Below, one piece after another: positions 38,273 through 46,504 of a DNA stretch of 64,000 nucleotides. Source of the stretch: an uncultured Oscillospiraceae bacterium (GTDB taxonomy: Bacteria > Bacillota > Clostridia > Oscillospirales > Oscillospiraceae). Below the pieces are notes generated by a model. The model was not told the DNA's origin, did no database searches, and was given only the letters and a program-made list of their open reading frames with translations. The stretch lies in NCBI GenBank assembly GCA_944385095.1, contig CALWVS010000011.1, positions 1 to 64,000 of the forward strand, read 5' to 3'. Numbering within the stretch: the first letter of the stretch is position 1; the number at the start of each line of letters is the position of its first letter. Both the position numbers and the translations under genes were made by a program.

Positions 38273-38812
38273 ATGAAAAAACGTATTCTTGCCTTGTTAT
38301 CTATGGCATGCCTGGTAGTATCCCTGGCTGCTTGCAGCAGCAATACTACACAAGAAGGAACAACTTCTGGCGAAACTGCAGGGTCTTCCGGGTCTGCTGC
38401 TGTTTCCTCTGAAGGAGCATCTTCTGTTTCCTCTGAGGCATCCAGCAGCGATATGCCTTCTTTGGAAGAATCTTTCGCTACTGATGCGGAAGAGGTCCAA
38501 AGTATGTTGGATGCTGTTCAGGCACAGTATGCAGATCAGGGCATCAGCGTAGATCTGTACGCTGAAGGCGATGAAATGCATTATGACTTTACCATTGATA
38601 ATCTTGTAACCACAGAGGAAGATCGTGCTGCTATGACAGAAGCACTGAAAGCTGGTGCAGAGGCAACTGGTGAAACCTACTATAGTCTTGCTGCATCTGT
38701 GAAGGAGAGCGTTTCCAACGACGTTGTTATTGTGGTACTTACATTCTTTGACAGCGAAGGCAATGAGCTGTACACCCAGTCCTTCTCTTCCGCTGACGCA
38801 GTAACAGAATAA
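38273..38812 (+). CDS. Lipoprotein with Ser/Gly-rich linker (DUF4854-like)
   Basis: A 179-residue lipoprotein. The signal peptide ends in the lipobox LAAC, so Cys21 should carry the lipid. Residues 22-65 are a flexible Ser/Glu/Ala linker. The C-terminal 110 residues (VDLYAEGDEMHYDFTIDNL, SNDVVIVVLTFFDSEGNELYT) match small clostridial lipoproteins of the DUF4854 kind, function unknown. It has its own promoter and terminator. Confidence 0.8.
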   Translation: MKKRILALLSMACLVVSLAACSSNTTQEGTTSGETAGSSGSAAVSSEGASSVSSEASSSDMPSLEESFATDAEEVQSMLDAVQAQYADQGISVDLYAEGDEMHYDFTIDNLVTTEEDRAAMTEALKAGAEATGETYYSLAASVKESVSNDVVIVVLTFFDSEGNELYTQSFSSADAVTE

Positions 38813-38824
38813 GATTTCTTTTTT

Positions 38825-38850
38825 GACGCCGTATTATGCGGCGTCTTTTT
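38825..38850 (+). terminator. Terminator of the lipoprotein gene
   Basis: GACGCCG, a 7-base loop, CGGCGTC and TTTTT. Confidence 0.85.
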
Positions 38851-38950
38851 ATCTCAATAAAAACACTAGAAGGGGTATTGTGTGCTTATTTTCCCAAAAG
38901 GAGAGGGTGGAGATTTGATAACATATTACAATCATAGACAGCCACTTGAA

Positions 38951-38990
38951 GCAGAACGGCATAGCCAAAGCTATGCCGTTCTGTTTTGCA
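38951..38990. other. Solitary hairpin
   Basis: CAGAACGGCATAG and its exact complement enclose a 6-base loop, then TTTTG on the plus strand. It lies 100 bases after the lipoprotein terminator and 65 bases from the end of the convergent AlkD gene. It may be a second terminator or the end of a short RNA. Confidence 0.5.
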
Positions 38991-39050
38991 CTATGCGGTT
39001 TTCTTATTGGGAGACACACTTGTGAGTCCATGTATTTTTATAATTTCATT

Positions 39051-39743
39051 CTATTTTTTAGATAGAGAACGCAAAAAAAGCTTTTGTTCTGGTGAAATTC
39101 TATGGCTATCAACTGCTTTTTGAATGCCCATCCGCTCAATTTGAGGGGAGAGACGGTGTTGGGTAAAATAGGGCAGTGTGTGTTCTGGCTGTTTTACCAG
39201 AGCTTCTGCAAAGTACCAAGCCACCATCATATGTACATAATAATCTGGATGTTTCACACAGACAGCCCACTCCAGATAGTCTGGAGAGAAGGTATCTTCC
39301 AAATAGTGCCGTAAAAGTACCCCAAGTGCAAAACGTATGGTATAGGTGTGTTCACTGTGAAGCCATTGTTGTATCTGAGTGGGAAGCTGGAAGGGGTGTG
39401 TTTGAAAACTTTTGGGGTTTAGCAAATCACAGGTAGCCCAATTATCCACATAGGGCAAAAAGGCATCAAGAGCCAGTATGGTTTGTGGATAGTCTGTCAT
39501 ATCACACAGTAAGAGACCATGTAGATTGTTTTCTTCTAAATAGGTATGGGGCAGTTGCTGCATAAACTGGAAAGCAGGTTCTGTTCCCTTCCACTGTTTC
39601 GCCAGTTTACGCAGGGCAGGCATTCTGACACCAATGATAAGCTCTGGGGAGAGGGTTGGAATGAGTTTGGATTGAAATGCCTGATATGTTTTGTCCTGTA
39701 ATGCAAAAAGCGCCTGTTGTATCTCGGTTGATGGTTGTTTCAT
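39051..39743 (-). CDS. AlkD-like DNA alkylation repair protein
   Basis: A 230-residue all-helical HEAT-repeat protein (GVRMPALRKLAKQWK, DNWATCDLL, TIRFALGVLLRHYL, HMMVAWYFAEALVKQPE). The DNW and the Trp/Arg-lined helices are marks of the AlkD glycosylase family, which removes bulky alkylated bases. The ATG at 39743 has AAGGTG 6 bases upstream; a GTG at 39752 is an alternative. It begins about ten bases after the YgjP gene, in the same operon. Confidence 0.88.
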   Translation of the reverse strand: MKQPSTEIQQALFALQDKTYQAFQSKLIPTLSPELIIGVRMPALRKLAKQWKGTEPAFQFMQQLPHTYLEENNLHGLLLCDMTDYPQTILALDAFLPYVDNWATCDLLNPKSFQTHPFQLPTQIQQWLHSEHTYTIRFALGVLLRHYLEDTFSPDYLEWAVCVKHPDYYVHMMVAWYFAEALVKQPEHTLPYFTQHRLSPQIERMGIQKAVDSHRISPEQKLFLRSLSKK

Positions 39744-39753
39744 CTGTTTCACC

Positions 39754-40299
39754 TTATCTCAGACGGTCAATCAATCGACCGCCATGTTCTTTTAGCCAAG
39801 TGCGGTGGGTCTGATATTCTGGCATGATATGGGCAACCTCTTGCCAGAAAAGGGCAGAGTGATTCATCTGTTTGCGATGGCAAAGTTCATGTACCACAAC
39901 ATAGTCCAGCACAGGGGAAGGGCAAGCCATCAACACACAGTTAAAACGAAGGTTTCCAGTGCTGGAGCAGCTACCCCAGCGGGAACGTTGGGTCCCAATG
40001 GATATTTTTTGGTAGTCCACCCCAATGATGGGCGCAAAATGAGCCACTCGTTCTGGAATGTATTGTTGTGCGTGATGAATCAAAGCATCCAGTTCTGCTT
40101 TTGTCCATTTTGGTTGTGCTTCCATCTGGCTGACCTGTAGATGAGCAAGGTGGGATTGAATCCACTTCTGTTTTTTGTCTAAAAAAGCCTGTATTTTCTC
40201 GTTGGGCATTTGAACAGGTGCCCGCACAATGACTTCCGCATTGGAATGGATTTCAATGCCAATGCTTTTTCTTCTGCTGCGAATCAGTGTAAAATCCAT
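39754..40299 (-). CDS. YgjP/SprT-like metallopeptidase
   Basis: A 181-residue zinc protease-like protein of the M48/YgjP (DUF45) group: RSRRKSIGIEI opening, TQRSRWGSCSSTGNLRFN core and the zinc motif VVHELCHRKQMNHS. Members are single-domain cytoplasmic proteins of unclear substrate. GGGAGG precedes the ATG at 40299. It is co-transcribed with the AlkD-like gene. Confidence 0.9.
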   Translation of the reverse strand: MDFTLIRSRRKSIGIEIHSNAEVIVRAPVQMPNEKIQAFLDKKQKWIQSHLAHLQVSQMEAQPKWTKAELDALIHHAQQYIPERVAHFAPIIGVDYQKISIGTQRSRWGSCSSTGNLRFNCVLMACPSPVLDYVVVHELCHRKQMNHSALFWQEVAHIMPEYQTHRTWLKEHGGRLIDRLR

Positions 40300-40393
40300 A
40301 TTGCCTCCCTTTGGTATCAGATTGTTGTTATGATTCAGTATAGCAAGGAGCAGGACGGAAGGCAAGCTTTTGATTCGAAGAGGTTGGACAGGC

Positions 40394-40439
40394 AAAAATG
40401 CTCCACCAGTGGAACTGGTAGGAGCATTTGAAGCATTAT
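40394..40439 (-). terminator. Terminator of the sigma/anti-sigma operon
   Basis: On the minus strand, AAATGCTCC and CCAG arms fold back on CTGG and GGAGCATTT, followed by TTTTTGCC. Confidence 0.7.
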
Positions 40440-41152
40440 TCGGCATGATGAGCATATCTGTGTTGATGACCATAGCCCTGTTGATACCCAGATTTATATG
40501 GTGTTTCATTATCCTGCTGATTGAGCAGTTGTTGGAGTTCTCGCATGGTCATTTGTTTTACTTCATCAAGAGAAATGGAACTATTTTGATTTTGTAATTC
40601 CACATAGAGTCTGTATTTGCCATAAGAAAGCCCAAGGTCGTGTGCTTGTGCCACTTCATCTGAAGTAATACCATAGCAGTAGGCGTTTTCATGTTGACAA
40701 ATACATTCAGATACATAGTCTAAGATGACTTCCCCCTGTTGGTCATCCAATTCCACAACAGCCACAGAAAGCAACTGATCTTCAGCAAGACAGGTAGTCA
40801 CCATATCACTGTCCATAATGGTCTCAAAAGCATTGGTATAAGTTTGATGGAGTACATCCAATGTTTGTAAAAGAGTCTCTCCATCTTCATTGAATGCTTT
40901 CAGATCAATGACACGGTCAAAACGGTTAATGGATAGCTCAATGGAAGGGTTGATATCAATACTTAAAATAGAGGTTGGAGTAAAGTACAACCAGGTTCCA
41001 TATAGAGTGAGACACAATAGGCAACAGGCTGCAAGCACTGGGCGCATACATTTTCTGAATGTAATTTGCTTTTTGACTGCCTGACGTGTCCGTTCCTTTA
41101 GTGCAGGTTCAGCCTGAATTTGTGTCATGGCTTCCACAAATTGCCGTTCCAC
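40436..41152 (-). CDS. RsgI-like transmembrane anti-sigma factor with His-rich tail
   Basis: A 238-residue protein. The first 35 residues are cytoplasmic and charged, a membrane segment lies at about residues 38-58, and the outside part opens with SILSIDINPSIELSINRFDRVI. That is the conserved juxtamembrane segment of RsgI-type anti-sigma factors. The C-terminus (YGHQHRYAHHAE) is His-rich and could bind metal. I choose the GTG at 41152, 8 bases after GGGAGG; it overlaps the end of the sigma gene, so the two are coupled. Confidence 0.82.
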   Translation of the reverse strand: MERQFVEAMTQIQAEPALKERTRQAVKKQITFRKCMRPVLAACCLLCLTLYGTWLYFTPTSILSIDINPSIELSINRFDRVIDLKAFNEDGETLLQTLDVLHQTYTNAFETIMDSDMVTTCLAEDQLLSVAVVELDDQQGEVILDYVSECICQHENAYCYGITSDEVAQAHDLGLSYGKYRLYVELQNQNSSISLDEVKQMTMRELQQLLNQQDNETPYKSGYQQGYGHQHRYAHHAE

Positions 41153-41629
41153 TGTGCCCACCTCCCAGTTCCTGTTTCAGAATTTGTCGTGCCCGATTGA
41201 GCATGGTATATACTGTATTTACATTTTTATGGAGAATGCCGCCAATTTGTGGAGCGATATACCCTTCATAATAATGTAAATAAATCACGCGCCGATATTG
41301 TTCTGGCAATTTTAACACGGCTTCCATCAGCTCAGAATATTCTTCTGGTATGGTGGTACTGACTTGTTCTGATATATCCTGTAACGAGGTAGTTTGTCGG
41401 CGAAAGAAACTTTTCAGCAAGTCTTTACAGGCATTGATGGTCACACGGATGATCCACGCCTTTTCATGCTCTGGTGTTTCAAACAAAGCGGGATGGAGAA
41501 CATATTTCAAAAATACAGTTTGAAATATGTCCTCTGTGTCTGCATGGTTTTTAAATGAATCCAGCATAGTCGTTTTACAGTGTCTGCATACAATGTAATG
41601 GTCCGCTCCAACTCCGCCTCACTCCGCAT
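41109..41629 (-). CDS. ECF-type sigma factor requiring a -1 frameshift
   Basis: The frame ending at 41109 holds sigma region 2 (NHADTEDIFQTVFLKY, AWIIRVTINACKDLL) and region 4 (LPEQYRRVIYLHYYEGYIAPQIG). It lacks the usual N-terminal 25 residues. These occur in another frame from ATG 41629 (MRSEAELERTITLYADTVKR). The frames join by a -1 slip at T TTA AAA (41555-41549), giving 173 residues, normal for an ECF sigma factor. A 12-16 bp stem-loop follows. It could equally be a one-base loss in an A run. The downstream anti-sigma gene overlaps it. Confidence 0.75.
41505..41555 (-). promoter_or_regulatory. Candidate programmed -1 frameshift signal
   Basis: The heptamer TTTAAAA (41555-41549), in phase as T TTA AAA, is followed after 14-18 bases by a stem of 12 perfect pairs (ACATATTTCAAA and complement), extendable by four with one G-U pair, and a 7-base loop. 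Confidence 0.5.
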
Positions 41630-41653
41630 CCCTGCATCATCCCCACCTGTATG

Positions 41654-41971
41654 TTATCTGTAGCAGTGTTGACCAGCTCCGCCACATCCTCTGGTTCCCA
41701 TATTGTCACAAATCCCATCCTGATTGGTATCAACGAAATTCATCCCACTGCCATTGACACCAGTTCCATAAAAGTCACAGATTCCATCTTGGTCGTTGTC
41801 TACAAAATTTTGACCACAGCCCCTCCAATGGGAGCTGTAGGAATCACAGATACCATCCCCATTGCCATCCACAAAACGCTGCCCTCTGCCTGAATGCATG
41901 GCAAAAGCACTGGTGATGCCAACACTCAACATCAATGCCACTGCTGCTGTAGAAAGTAGAATCTTTTTCAT
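41654..41971 (-). CDS. Secreted protein with EF-hand-like DGxCD repeats
   Basis: A 105-residue protein with a signal peptide (residues 1-24, LLSTAAVALMLSVGITSAFA). Three repeats of the form F-V-D-x-N/D-x-D-G-I-C-D follow, each preceded by Gly-rich linkers. The Asp spacing resembles dockerin or EF-hand calcium loops, with an added Cys in each. The C-terminus is Gly/Cys-rich. It lies just upstream of the sigma/anti-sigma genes with no terminator between, so it is probably part of that circuit. AGGAGG precedes the ATG at 41971. Confidence 0.75.
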   Translation of the reverse strand: MKKILLSTAAVALMLSVGITSAFAMHSGRGQRFVDGNGDGICDSYSSHWRGCGQNFVDNDQDGICDFYGTGVNGSGMNFVDTNQDGICDNMGTRGCGGAGQHCYR

Positions 41972-42067
41972 ACTAAAATTCCTCCTTAAATATGGTACCT
42001 TTTTAGGTCCTTTCAATCATAATACGATTCAGGAGGAGAAATCCATTCACCATAGAGAAAAAATTTT

Positions 42068-42721
42068 TTAGCTCAATTTCTGGCGTAGTTCTAAAATATA
42101 CTGTTCAATTTTAGAAATGGTATCAGCAAAAACGGCATCACTTTGACCAGATGGGTCATCCAGTCCCCAATTTTCGGCATATTGGGAAGGAACATAAGGA
42201 CAGGACACATTACAGCCCATAAAAATGACAACATCAGGTGTTGGAATATCAGAAATCAGCTTGTTGAATTGGGTTTTCTCCATATCAATTCCATGTAGTT
42301 GTTTCATCATGCGTACTGCATCAGGGTTGATGTGGTCTTTCAGTTCTGTGCCGGCAGAGTAGCTTTCAAATACGTCGGAAGCCAATTTTTTTCCCAGTGC
42401 CTCTGCAATCTGACTGCGACAGGAATTGTGAACACAGAGAAATGCAACTTTAGGCTTTCCCTCACACACAAGCTGAGGTTTGTAGGTTTCATAGTGATAG
42501 TCTAAATCCAATGTGCCATCATCTCCAAAATAGTGAATGGCTCCGCTGGGACACTGGCGTTCACAGCCATGACAGCCATGAATACATCCCATTGGATACA
42601 CAACTTTGGGTTTGCCGATGGCTTCATCTGGTTTATATACACCATGCTTGCACATATTGTTACAAATCATACAACCAATACATTTGTCATCATCAATCAT
42701 AGGATACCATCCTTTGCTCAT
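42068..42721 (-). CDS. Ferredoxin-arsenate reductase fusion
   Basis: A 217-residue fusion. Residues 1-75 form a two-cluster ferredoxin (CIGCMICNNMCKHG and CIHGCHGCERQCP). Residues about 90-217 are a low-molecular-weight phosphatase-type arsenate reductase with the P-loop CVHNSCRS (CX5R) and a later MGCNVSCPYVP segment carrying the resolving cysteines. The ferredoxin part may feed electrons to the reductase in place of thioredoxin; this is inference. It is the last gene of the ars-like operon. GGGAGG precedes the ATG. Confidence 0.85.
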   Translation of the reverse strand: MSKGWYPMIDDDKCIGCMICNNMCKHGVYKPDEAIGKPKVVYPMGCIHGCHGCERQCPSGAIHYFGDDGTLDLDYHYETYKPQLVCEGKPKVAFLCVHNSCRSQIAEALGKKLASDVFESYSAGTELKDHINPDAVRMMKQLHGIDMEKTQFNKLISDIPTPDVVIFMGCNVSCPYVPSQYAENWGLDDPSGQSDAVFADTISKIEQYILELRQKLS

Positions 42722-42746
42722 AGCCGAAAACCTCCCAACTATTGTC

Positions 42747-43124
42747 TTATTGTGGATGATTTCCAGTTTTTTTCAGTATGGCTTCCACATCCGCCACACT
42801 CAATACTCGACCTGTGGTAACAACCTGTTCATTCACCATCAGGGCAGGGGTACGCATAACCCCATAGCTGGCAATTTTGACCATATCCTGAACATACTCT
42901 ACTTGTACAGACAGTCCAAGATTGCTCACAGCCTGTTGGGTATGTTCTAACAATGTGTGACAGGATGTGCAGCCAGTGCCCAATACCTGAATTGAGGTAA
43001 TTGGGGAACCATTACAAGAACAAGTTTGAGGTTCTTGCTGGACTGGTTTTGTGTTTGTCCCACACTGACAACTGCAAACAGGGGTACTTTGCTCTTTTTT
43101 CTTTCCAAATCCGAAAAATCCCAT
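42747..43124 (-). CDS. Thioredoxin-fold redox-active disulfide protein
   Basis: A 125-residue protein. The N-terminal 40 residues are Cys- and Lys-rich (CSCQCG, CSCNG), possibly a metal-binding tail. Residues about 43-125 are a thioredoxin fold of the redox-active disulfide protein 2 family, with active site GTGCTSCH and cis-Pro in MRTPALMVN. It lies between the permease and the reductase and may pass electrons to arsenic or metal handling. GGAGG precedes the ATG at 43124. Confidence 0.85.
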   Translation of the reverse strand: MGFFGFGKKKEQSTPVCSCQCGTNTKPVQQEPQTCSCNGSPITSIQVLGTGCTSCHTLLEHTQQAVSNLGLSVQVEYVQDMVKIASYGVMRTPALMVNEQVVTTGRVLSVADVEAILKKTGNHPQ

Positions 43125-43161
43125 GATAATATCCTCCAAAATAAATAGTTTATATAGTACA

Positions 43162-44175
43162 TCAGATTAAGATGTGCTGTATTCCGTTGAAAAAATAGCC
43201 AACGATTACAATACCAATCACACAAATGGAGATAAAGACTGCAAGCAACTGGGGCTTGACTGCCTTTTTCAACATAATCATAGAAGGCAGGCTCAGTGTA
43301 GTAACAGCCATCATAAAGGAAAGGATGGTACCTAACCCAGCCCCTTTGTAGAGCAACCCCTCTGCCACAGGAATGGTTCCAAAAATATCAGCATACATGG
43401 GAACCCCAACCACTGTGGCAAGTATTACAGCCAATGGGTTGTGACTGCCTAATATGGTTTCAATCCACTGTTGCGGTATCATATTGTGAATCAGTGCCCC
43501 AATTCCTACCCCAATGAAAATGTAAGGTGCTACTTTTTGAATGGTGTGGAGCAGTTGCTCTCTGGCATACTGGAGCCGTTCTGTTCTGGTCATGGAATAG
43601 CCCTCTGTTTCTACATTGGGAGCCTGTTTGACAAAATCCTCCACATATCGTTCCATTCCCAGTTTTTGTAGCAGGGTACCACCGATGACCGCAATGACCA
43701 GTCCCAAAATCACATAGAGCACAGCCACTTTTCCGCCAAAAATACTCATCAGCAAAACCAGAGAGCCCAAATCAACCATAGGGGAGGAGATTAAAAAAGA
43801 GAAGGTGACACCCACAGGAAGCCCTGCACTGGTAAATCCCATAAAAAGTGGAATGGATGAACAGGAGCAGAAGGGGGTCACTGTGCCCAGCAGAGCAGAG
43901 ACAACATTTGCTCCAATGCCTCGAAAGTTGCCTAAAATTTGTTTGGTGCGTTCTGGTGGAAAGTAGCTTTGAATATAGGAAATTCCAAAAATTAAAACAG
44001 ACAACAGCACAAAAATTTTGATGGTGTCATAGAGGAAAAATTGTATAACACCGCCCAAAGTGGTTTCTGGTGAAAGTCCTATCAAAGACAAGCCAGTTCC
44101 AATCAGTGAGTTCAGCCAGTGCATTCCTAAAACTTGATCTTGAAACAAAGACCAGACCAGATGCAAAAACTCCAT
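43162..44175 (-). CDS. ArsP-like permease (PF03773 family)
   Basis: A 337-residue membrane protein with about eight segments. The family motif TPFCSCSSIPLFMGF and the second-half VGVPMYADIFGTIPVAEGLL are intact. Cysteines in the FCSC motif are thought to bind the substrate. Relatives export trivalent organoarsenicals or other soft metalloids. The order ArsR, permease, thioredoxin-fold protein, ferredoxin-ArsC supports arsenic or related metalloid resistance. Confidence 0.88.
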   Translation of the reverse strand: MEFLHLVWSLFQDQVLGMHWLNSLIGTGLSLIGLSPETTLGGVIQFFLYDTIKIFVLLSVLIFGISYIQSYFPPERTKQILGNFRGIGANVVSALLGTVTPFCSCSSIPLFMGFTSAGLPVGVTFSFLISSPMVDLGSLVLLMSIFGGKVAVLYVILGLVIAVIGGTLLQKLGMERYVEDFVKQAPNVETEGYSMTRTERLQYAREQLLHTIQKVAPYIFIGVGIGALIHNMIPQQWIETILGSHNPLAVILATVVGVPMYADIFGTIPVAEGLLYKGAGLGTILSFMMAVTTLSLPSMIMLKKAVKPQLLAVFISICVIGIVIVGYFFNGIQHILI

Positions 44176-44238
44176 AAATACCCCTTTCTCAAACTAATAG
44201 TTCTAATTTTTTCGATTTGAATTGCAGGAAGAAAGCCA

Positions 44239-44565
44239 TCATCCATGATGGCTTTGTGATTCACATGAACAGCAATCAGAAGATACCGTCTCCCTCTGTG
44301 TCAGAGTTTGTAATAACTTGAGGGCATATTCACTGCCTTCTTCACTGATTTTGTAGTGTGTCCATTTTCCCTCAATACGGCTGACCACAATTCCAGATTC
44401 ACAGAGGATTTTCATATGGTAAGATAGCGTGGATTGCCCAATTTTCAGGTTTTCTAATAAAACACAGGCACATTTTTCTCCACTGCGTAGCAGTTCCAGA
44501 ATTTGAAGCCGATTGACATCACAGAAGGCTTTGAATACCTTTGCATCCGCTCCATGATCTCTCAA
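44239..44565 (-). CDS. ArsR-family metalloregulator
   Basis: A 108-residue winged-helix repressor. The metal-binding helix reads GEKCACVLLE, with the two cysteines that sense As(III) or Sb(III). The recognition helix is GQSTLSYHMKILCESG, and the C-terminus has SDCCSCES. It starts at TTG 44565, with AAGGAGGG 6 bases upstream. It should repress its own operon. Confidence 0.9.
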   Translation of the reverse strand: MRDHGADAKVFKAFCDVNRLQILELLRSGEKCACVLLENLKIGQSTLSYHMKILCESGIVVSRIEGKWTHYKISEEGSEYALKLLQTLTQRETVSSDCCSCESQSHHG

Positions 44566-44583
44566 AGAAGAACCCTCCTTTCA

Positions 44584-44610
44584 ACATATCAATAATTTTC
44601 GATATGTCAG
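44584..44610 (-). promoter_or_regulatory. Putative ArsR operator
   Basis: CATATCAA and TTCGATATG form an imperfect inverted repeat around AATTT, directly upstream of the arsR start. It resembles ATATCrA-n-TyGATAT operators of Firmicutes ArsR proteins. Confidence 0.5.
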
Positions 44611-44664
44611 GAGTATAGCCCAATTTAGCTCAAAAGTCAAGAGGGTTGTAAGAAATGATTCCAA

Positions 44665-44704
44665 GAAAAAATCTCCTTTTGAACTTTGGCTGTTCAAAAG
44701 GAGA
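44665..44704 (-). terminator. Terminator of the nad operon
   Basis: TCTCCTTTTGAAC, a 7-base loop and its exact complement, followed on the minus strand by TTTTTTC. Confidence 0.85.
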
Positions 44705-44717
44705 AATAGAAAATAAA

Positions 44718-45635
44718 TTATCCACCCAGTTCCATCATTTTGTGGATACAGGCTCCAGCTTTTTGTAACACATCAGGGGAAAGGGTGATTTCTTCTCCAC
44801 CTGTACCCTGCATACAGTGATAGAGGTCCATTAAAGTGGTCACCCTCATATCAGGGCAGGAGAGAGAGGGGGTTAAGGGGTAGAATGATTTTTCGGGATA
44901 CTCATATTGGAGATGCTCTACAATGCTGTTTTCAGTGGCAATGATAAACTCAGTTGCAGGTGAGGTGCGGACATAGTTCATGATGGCAGTGGTGGAACCT
45001 ACAAAATCTCCTGCTTCTGTCACTTCATGGGAACATTCTGGATGGACAAGAAGCAGTGCATTGGGATGAAGTTTTCTTGCCTCTGCTACCTGCTCATATG
45101 TGGTATGTTTGTGATAGGGACACCCACCATCAAAAAAGATAAACTCTTTTTCTGGGAGTTGCTGCTGAACATAGTGCCCCAGATTGGGGTCAGGAATGAA
45201 CAATAGTTTACTGTTTTCCAGTTTTCTGCAAATATCCACAGCAGAGGCAGATGTGACACACACATCACAGACGGTTTTCAACTGTGCGGTGGTGTTAATG
45301 TAGGCAACCACAGTATGTTGAGGGTATTGTTGTTTCAATGCCAGTAAAGTATTCAAGTCCATTTGCTCTGCCATTGGACAGCCTGCAACGGGATTTGGCA
45401 AGAATACATGTTTATCAGGGCATAAAATTTTACAGGTCTCTGCCATAAAGCGGACACCACACATGATGATGTTAGAATGGGTGCTTTTGCTTGCCTGTAC
45501 ACTCAGCCCATAGGAGTCCCCAATATAGTCCGCAACTTCTAAAATAGGGTGGCTTTGGTAGGCATGTGCTAAAATACAGATGTCTTTTTCCTGTTTCAGT
45601 CGAAGGATTTCTTCTTGCAGTGCATGTACCTTCAT
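44718..45635 (-). CDS. nadA: Quinolinate synthase
   Basis: A 305-residue [4Fe-4S] enzyme condensing iminoaspartate with dihydroxyacetone phosphate to quinolinate. The conserved elements are AHAYQ, CGVRFMAETCKIL, LPNPVAGCPMA, TCDVCVTS-type and HPECSHEV, with the cluster cysteines present. I choose the ATG at 45635, 9 bases after GAGGGG. It is the last gene of nadB-nadC-nadA. Confidence 0.95.
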   Translation of the reverse strand: MKVHALQEEILRLKQEKDICILAHAYQSHPILEVADYIGDSYGLSVQASKSTHSNIIMCGVRFMAETCKILCPDKHVFLPNPVAGCPMAEQMDLNTLLALKQQYPQHTVVAYINTTAQLKTVCDVCVTSASAVDICRKLENSKLLFIPDPNLGHYVQQQLPEKEFIFFDGGCPYHKHTTYEQVAEARKLHPNALLLVHPECSHEVTEAGDFVGSTTAIMNYVRTSPATEFIIATENSIVEHLQYEYPEKSFYPLTPSLSCPDMRVTTLMDLYHCMQGTGGEEITLSPDVLQKAGACIHKMMELGG

Positions 45636-45652
45636 AAATATGGTCCCCTCTC

Positions 45653-46504
45653 TTACAGTCGACGCAGATGCTTCATAGACAGGTCTAAAATGGGAGCAGA
45701 GTGGGTCAGGGCACCACTGGAAATATAGTCTACCCCAATATCTGCCAGTGCTTTTACATTTTCCAGTGTTACATTGCCGGAACATTCTGTTTCTGCTCGA
45801 CCTGCAATGAGTGCAAGAGCCTGTTTCATCTGTTCCACAGACATATTATCCAAAAGAATAATATCAGCTCCCGCCTCTACTGCTTCTGCCACCTGTTCCA
45901 GAGTTTCTGTTTCTACCTCAATTTTTCGGACAAATGGGGCATATGCTCTGGTCATTTCTACTGCTTTTTGGATGCTTCCCGCTGCGCCAATGTGGTTATC
46001 CTTCAGCATAATGCCATCGGATAAATTGAATCGGTGGTTGTGACCACCTCCCACTTTGACTGCATATTTCTCAAAGATACGGAAATTTGGAGTGGTTTTT
46101 CTGGTGTCCAACAACTTTGTGTGGCTGCCTTCTAGGAGCTTGACCACTTGATTTGTATAAGTTGCAATGCCACTCATACGTTGCAAGTAGTTCAGGGATA
46201 CCCGCTCCCCAGAAAGTAAAGCTCGAATATCTCCGGTTAAAATGGCTAATTTATCTCCCTTTGTCACAAAATCCCCGTCTTGACAGAGAAACTCAACCTT
46301 GGTATTGGGGTCCAGCAGATGAAACACACGAGCAAATACAGTAAGCCCAGCAATGATACCATCCTGTTTGCAAATCAGGTCTACTGTACCTTGTACACTA
46401 TGGGGCATGATTGCATTGGTGGATACATCTTCTGTTGGAATGTCCTCCTGCAATGCCATCAAAATGATAGGGTCTACATTCAATTTCATGGTAATTTCAT
46501 TCAT
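45653..46504 (-). CDS. nadC: Nicotinate-nucleotide pyrophosphorylase (quinolinate phosphoribosyltransferase)
   Basis: A 283-residue enzyme turning quinolinate and PRPP into nicotinate mononucleotide. EDIPTEDVST, GERVSLNYLQRMSGIAT, the arginine-rich LDTRKTTPNFR, VGGGHNHRFNLSDGIMLKDNHI and ISSGALTHS are all intact. The ATG at 46504 follows AAAGGTGG; the gene overlaps the end of nadB by eight bases. Confidence 0.96.
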   Translation of the reverse strand: MNEITMKLNVDPIILMALQEDIPTEDVSTNAIMPHSVQGTVDLICKQDGIIAGLTVFARVFHLLDPNTKVEFLCQDGDFVTKGDKLAILTGDIRALLSGERVSLNYLQRMSGIATYTNQVVKLLEGSHTKLLDTRKTTPNFRIFEKYAVKVGGGHNHRFNLSDGIMLKDNHIGAAGSIQKAVEMTRAYAPFVRKIEVETETLEQVAEAVEAGADIILLDNMSVEQMKQALALIAGRAETECSGNVTLENVKALADIGVDYISSGALTHSAPILDLSMKHLRRL

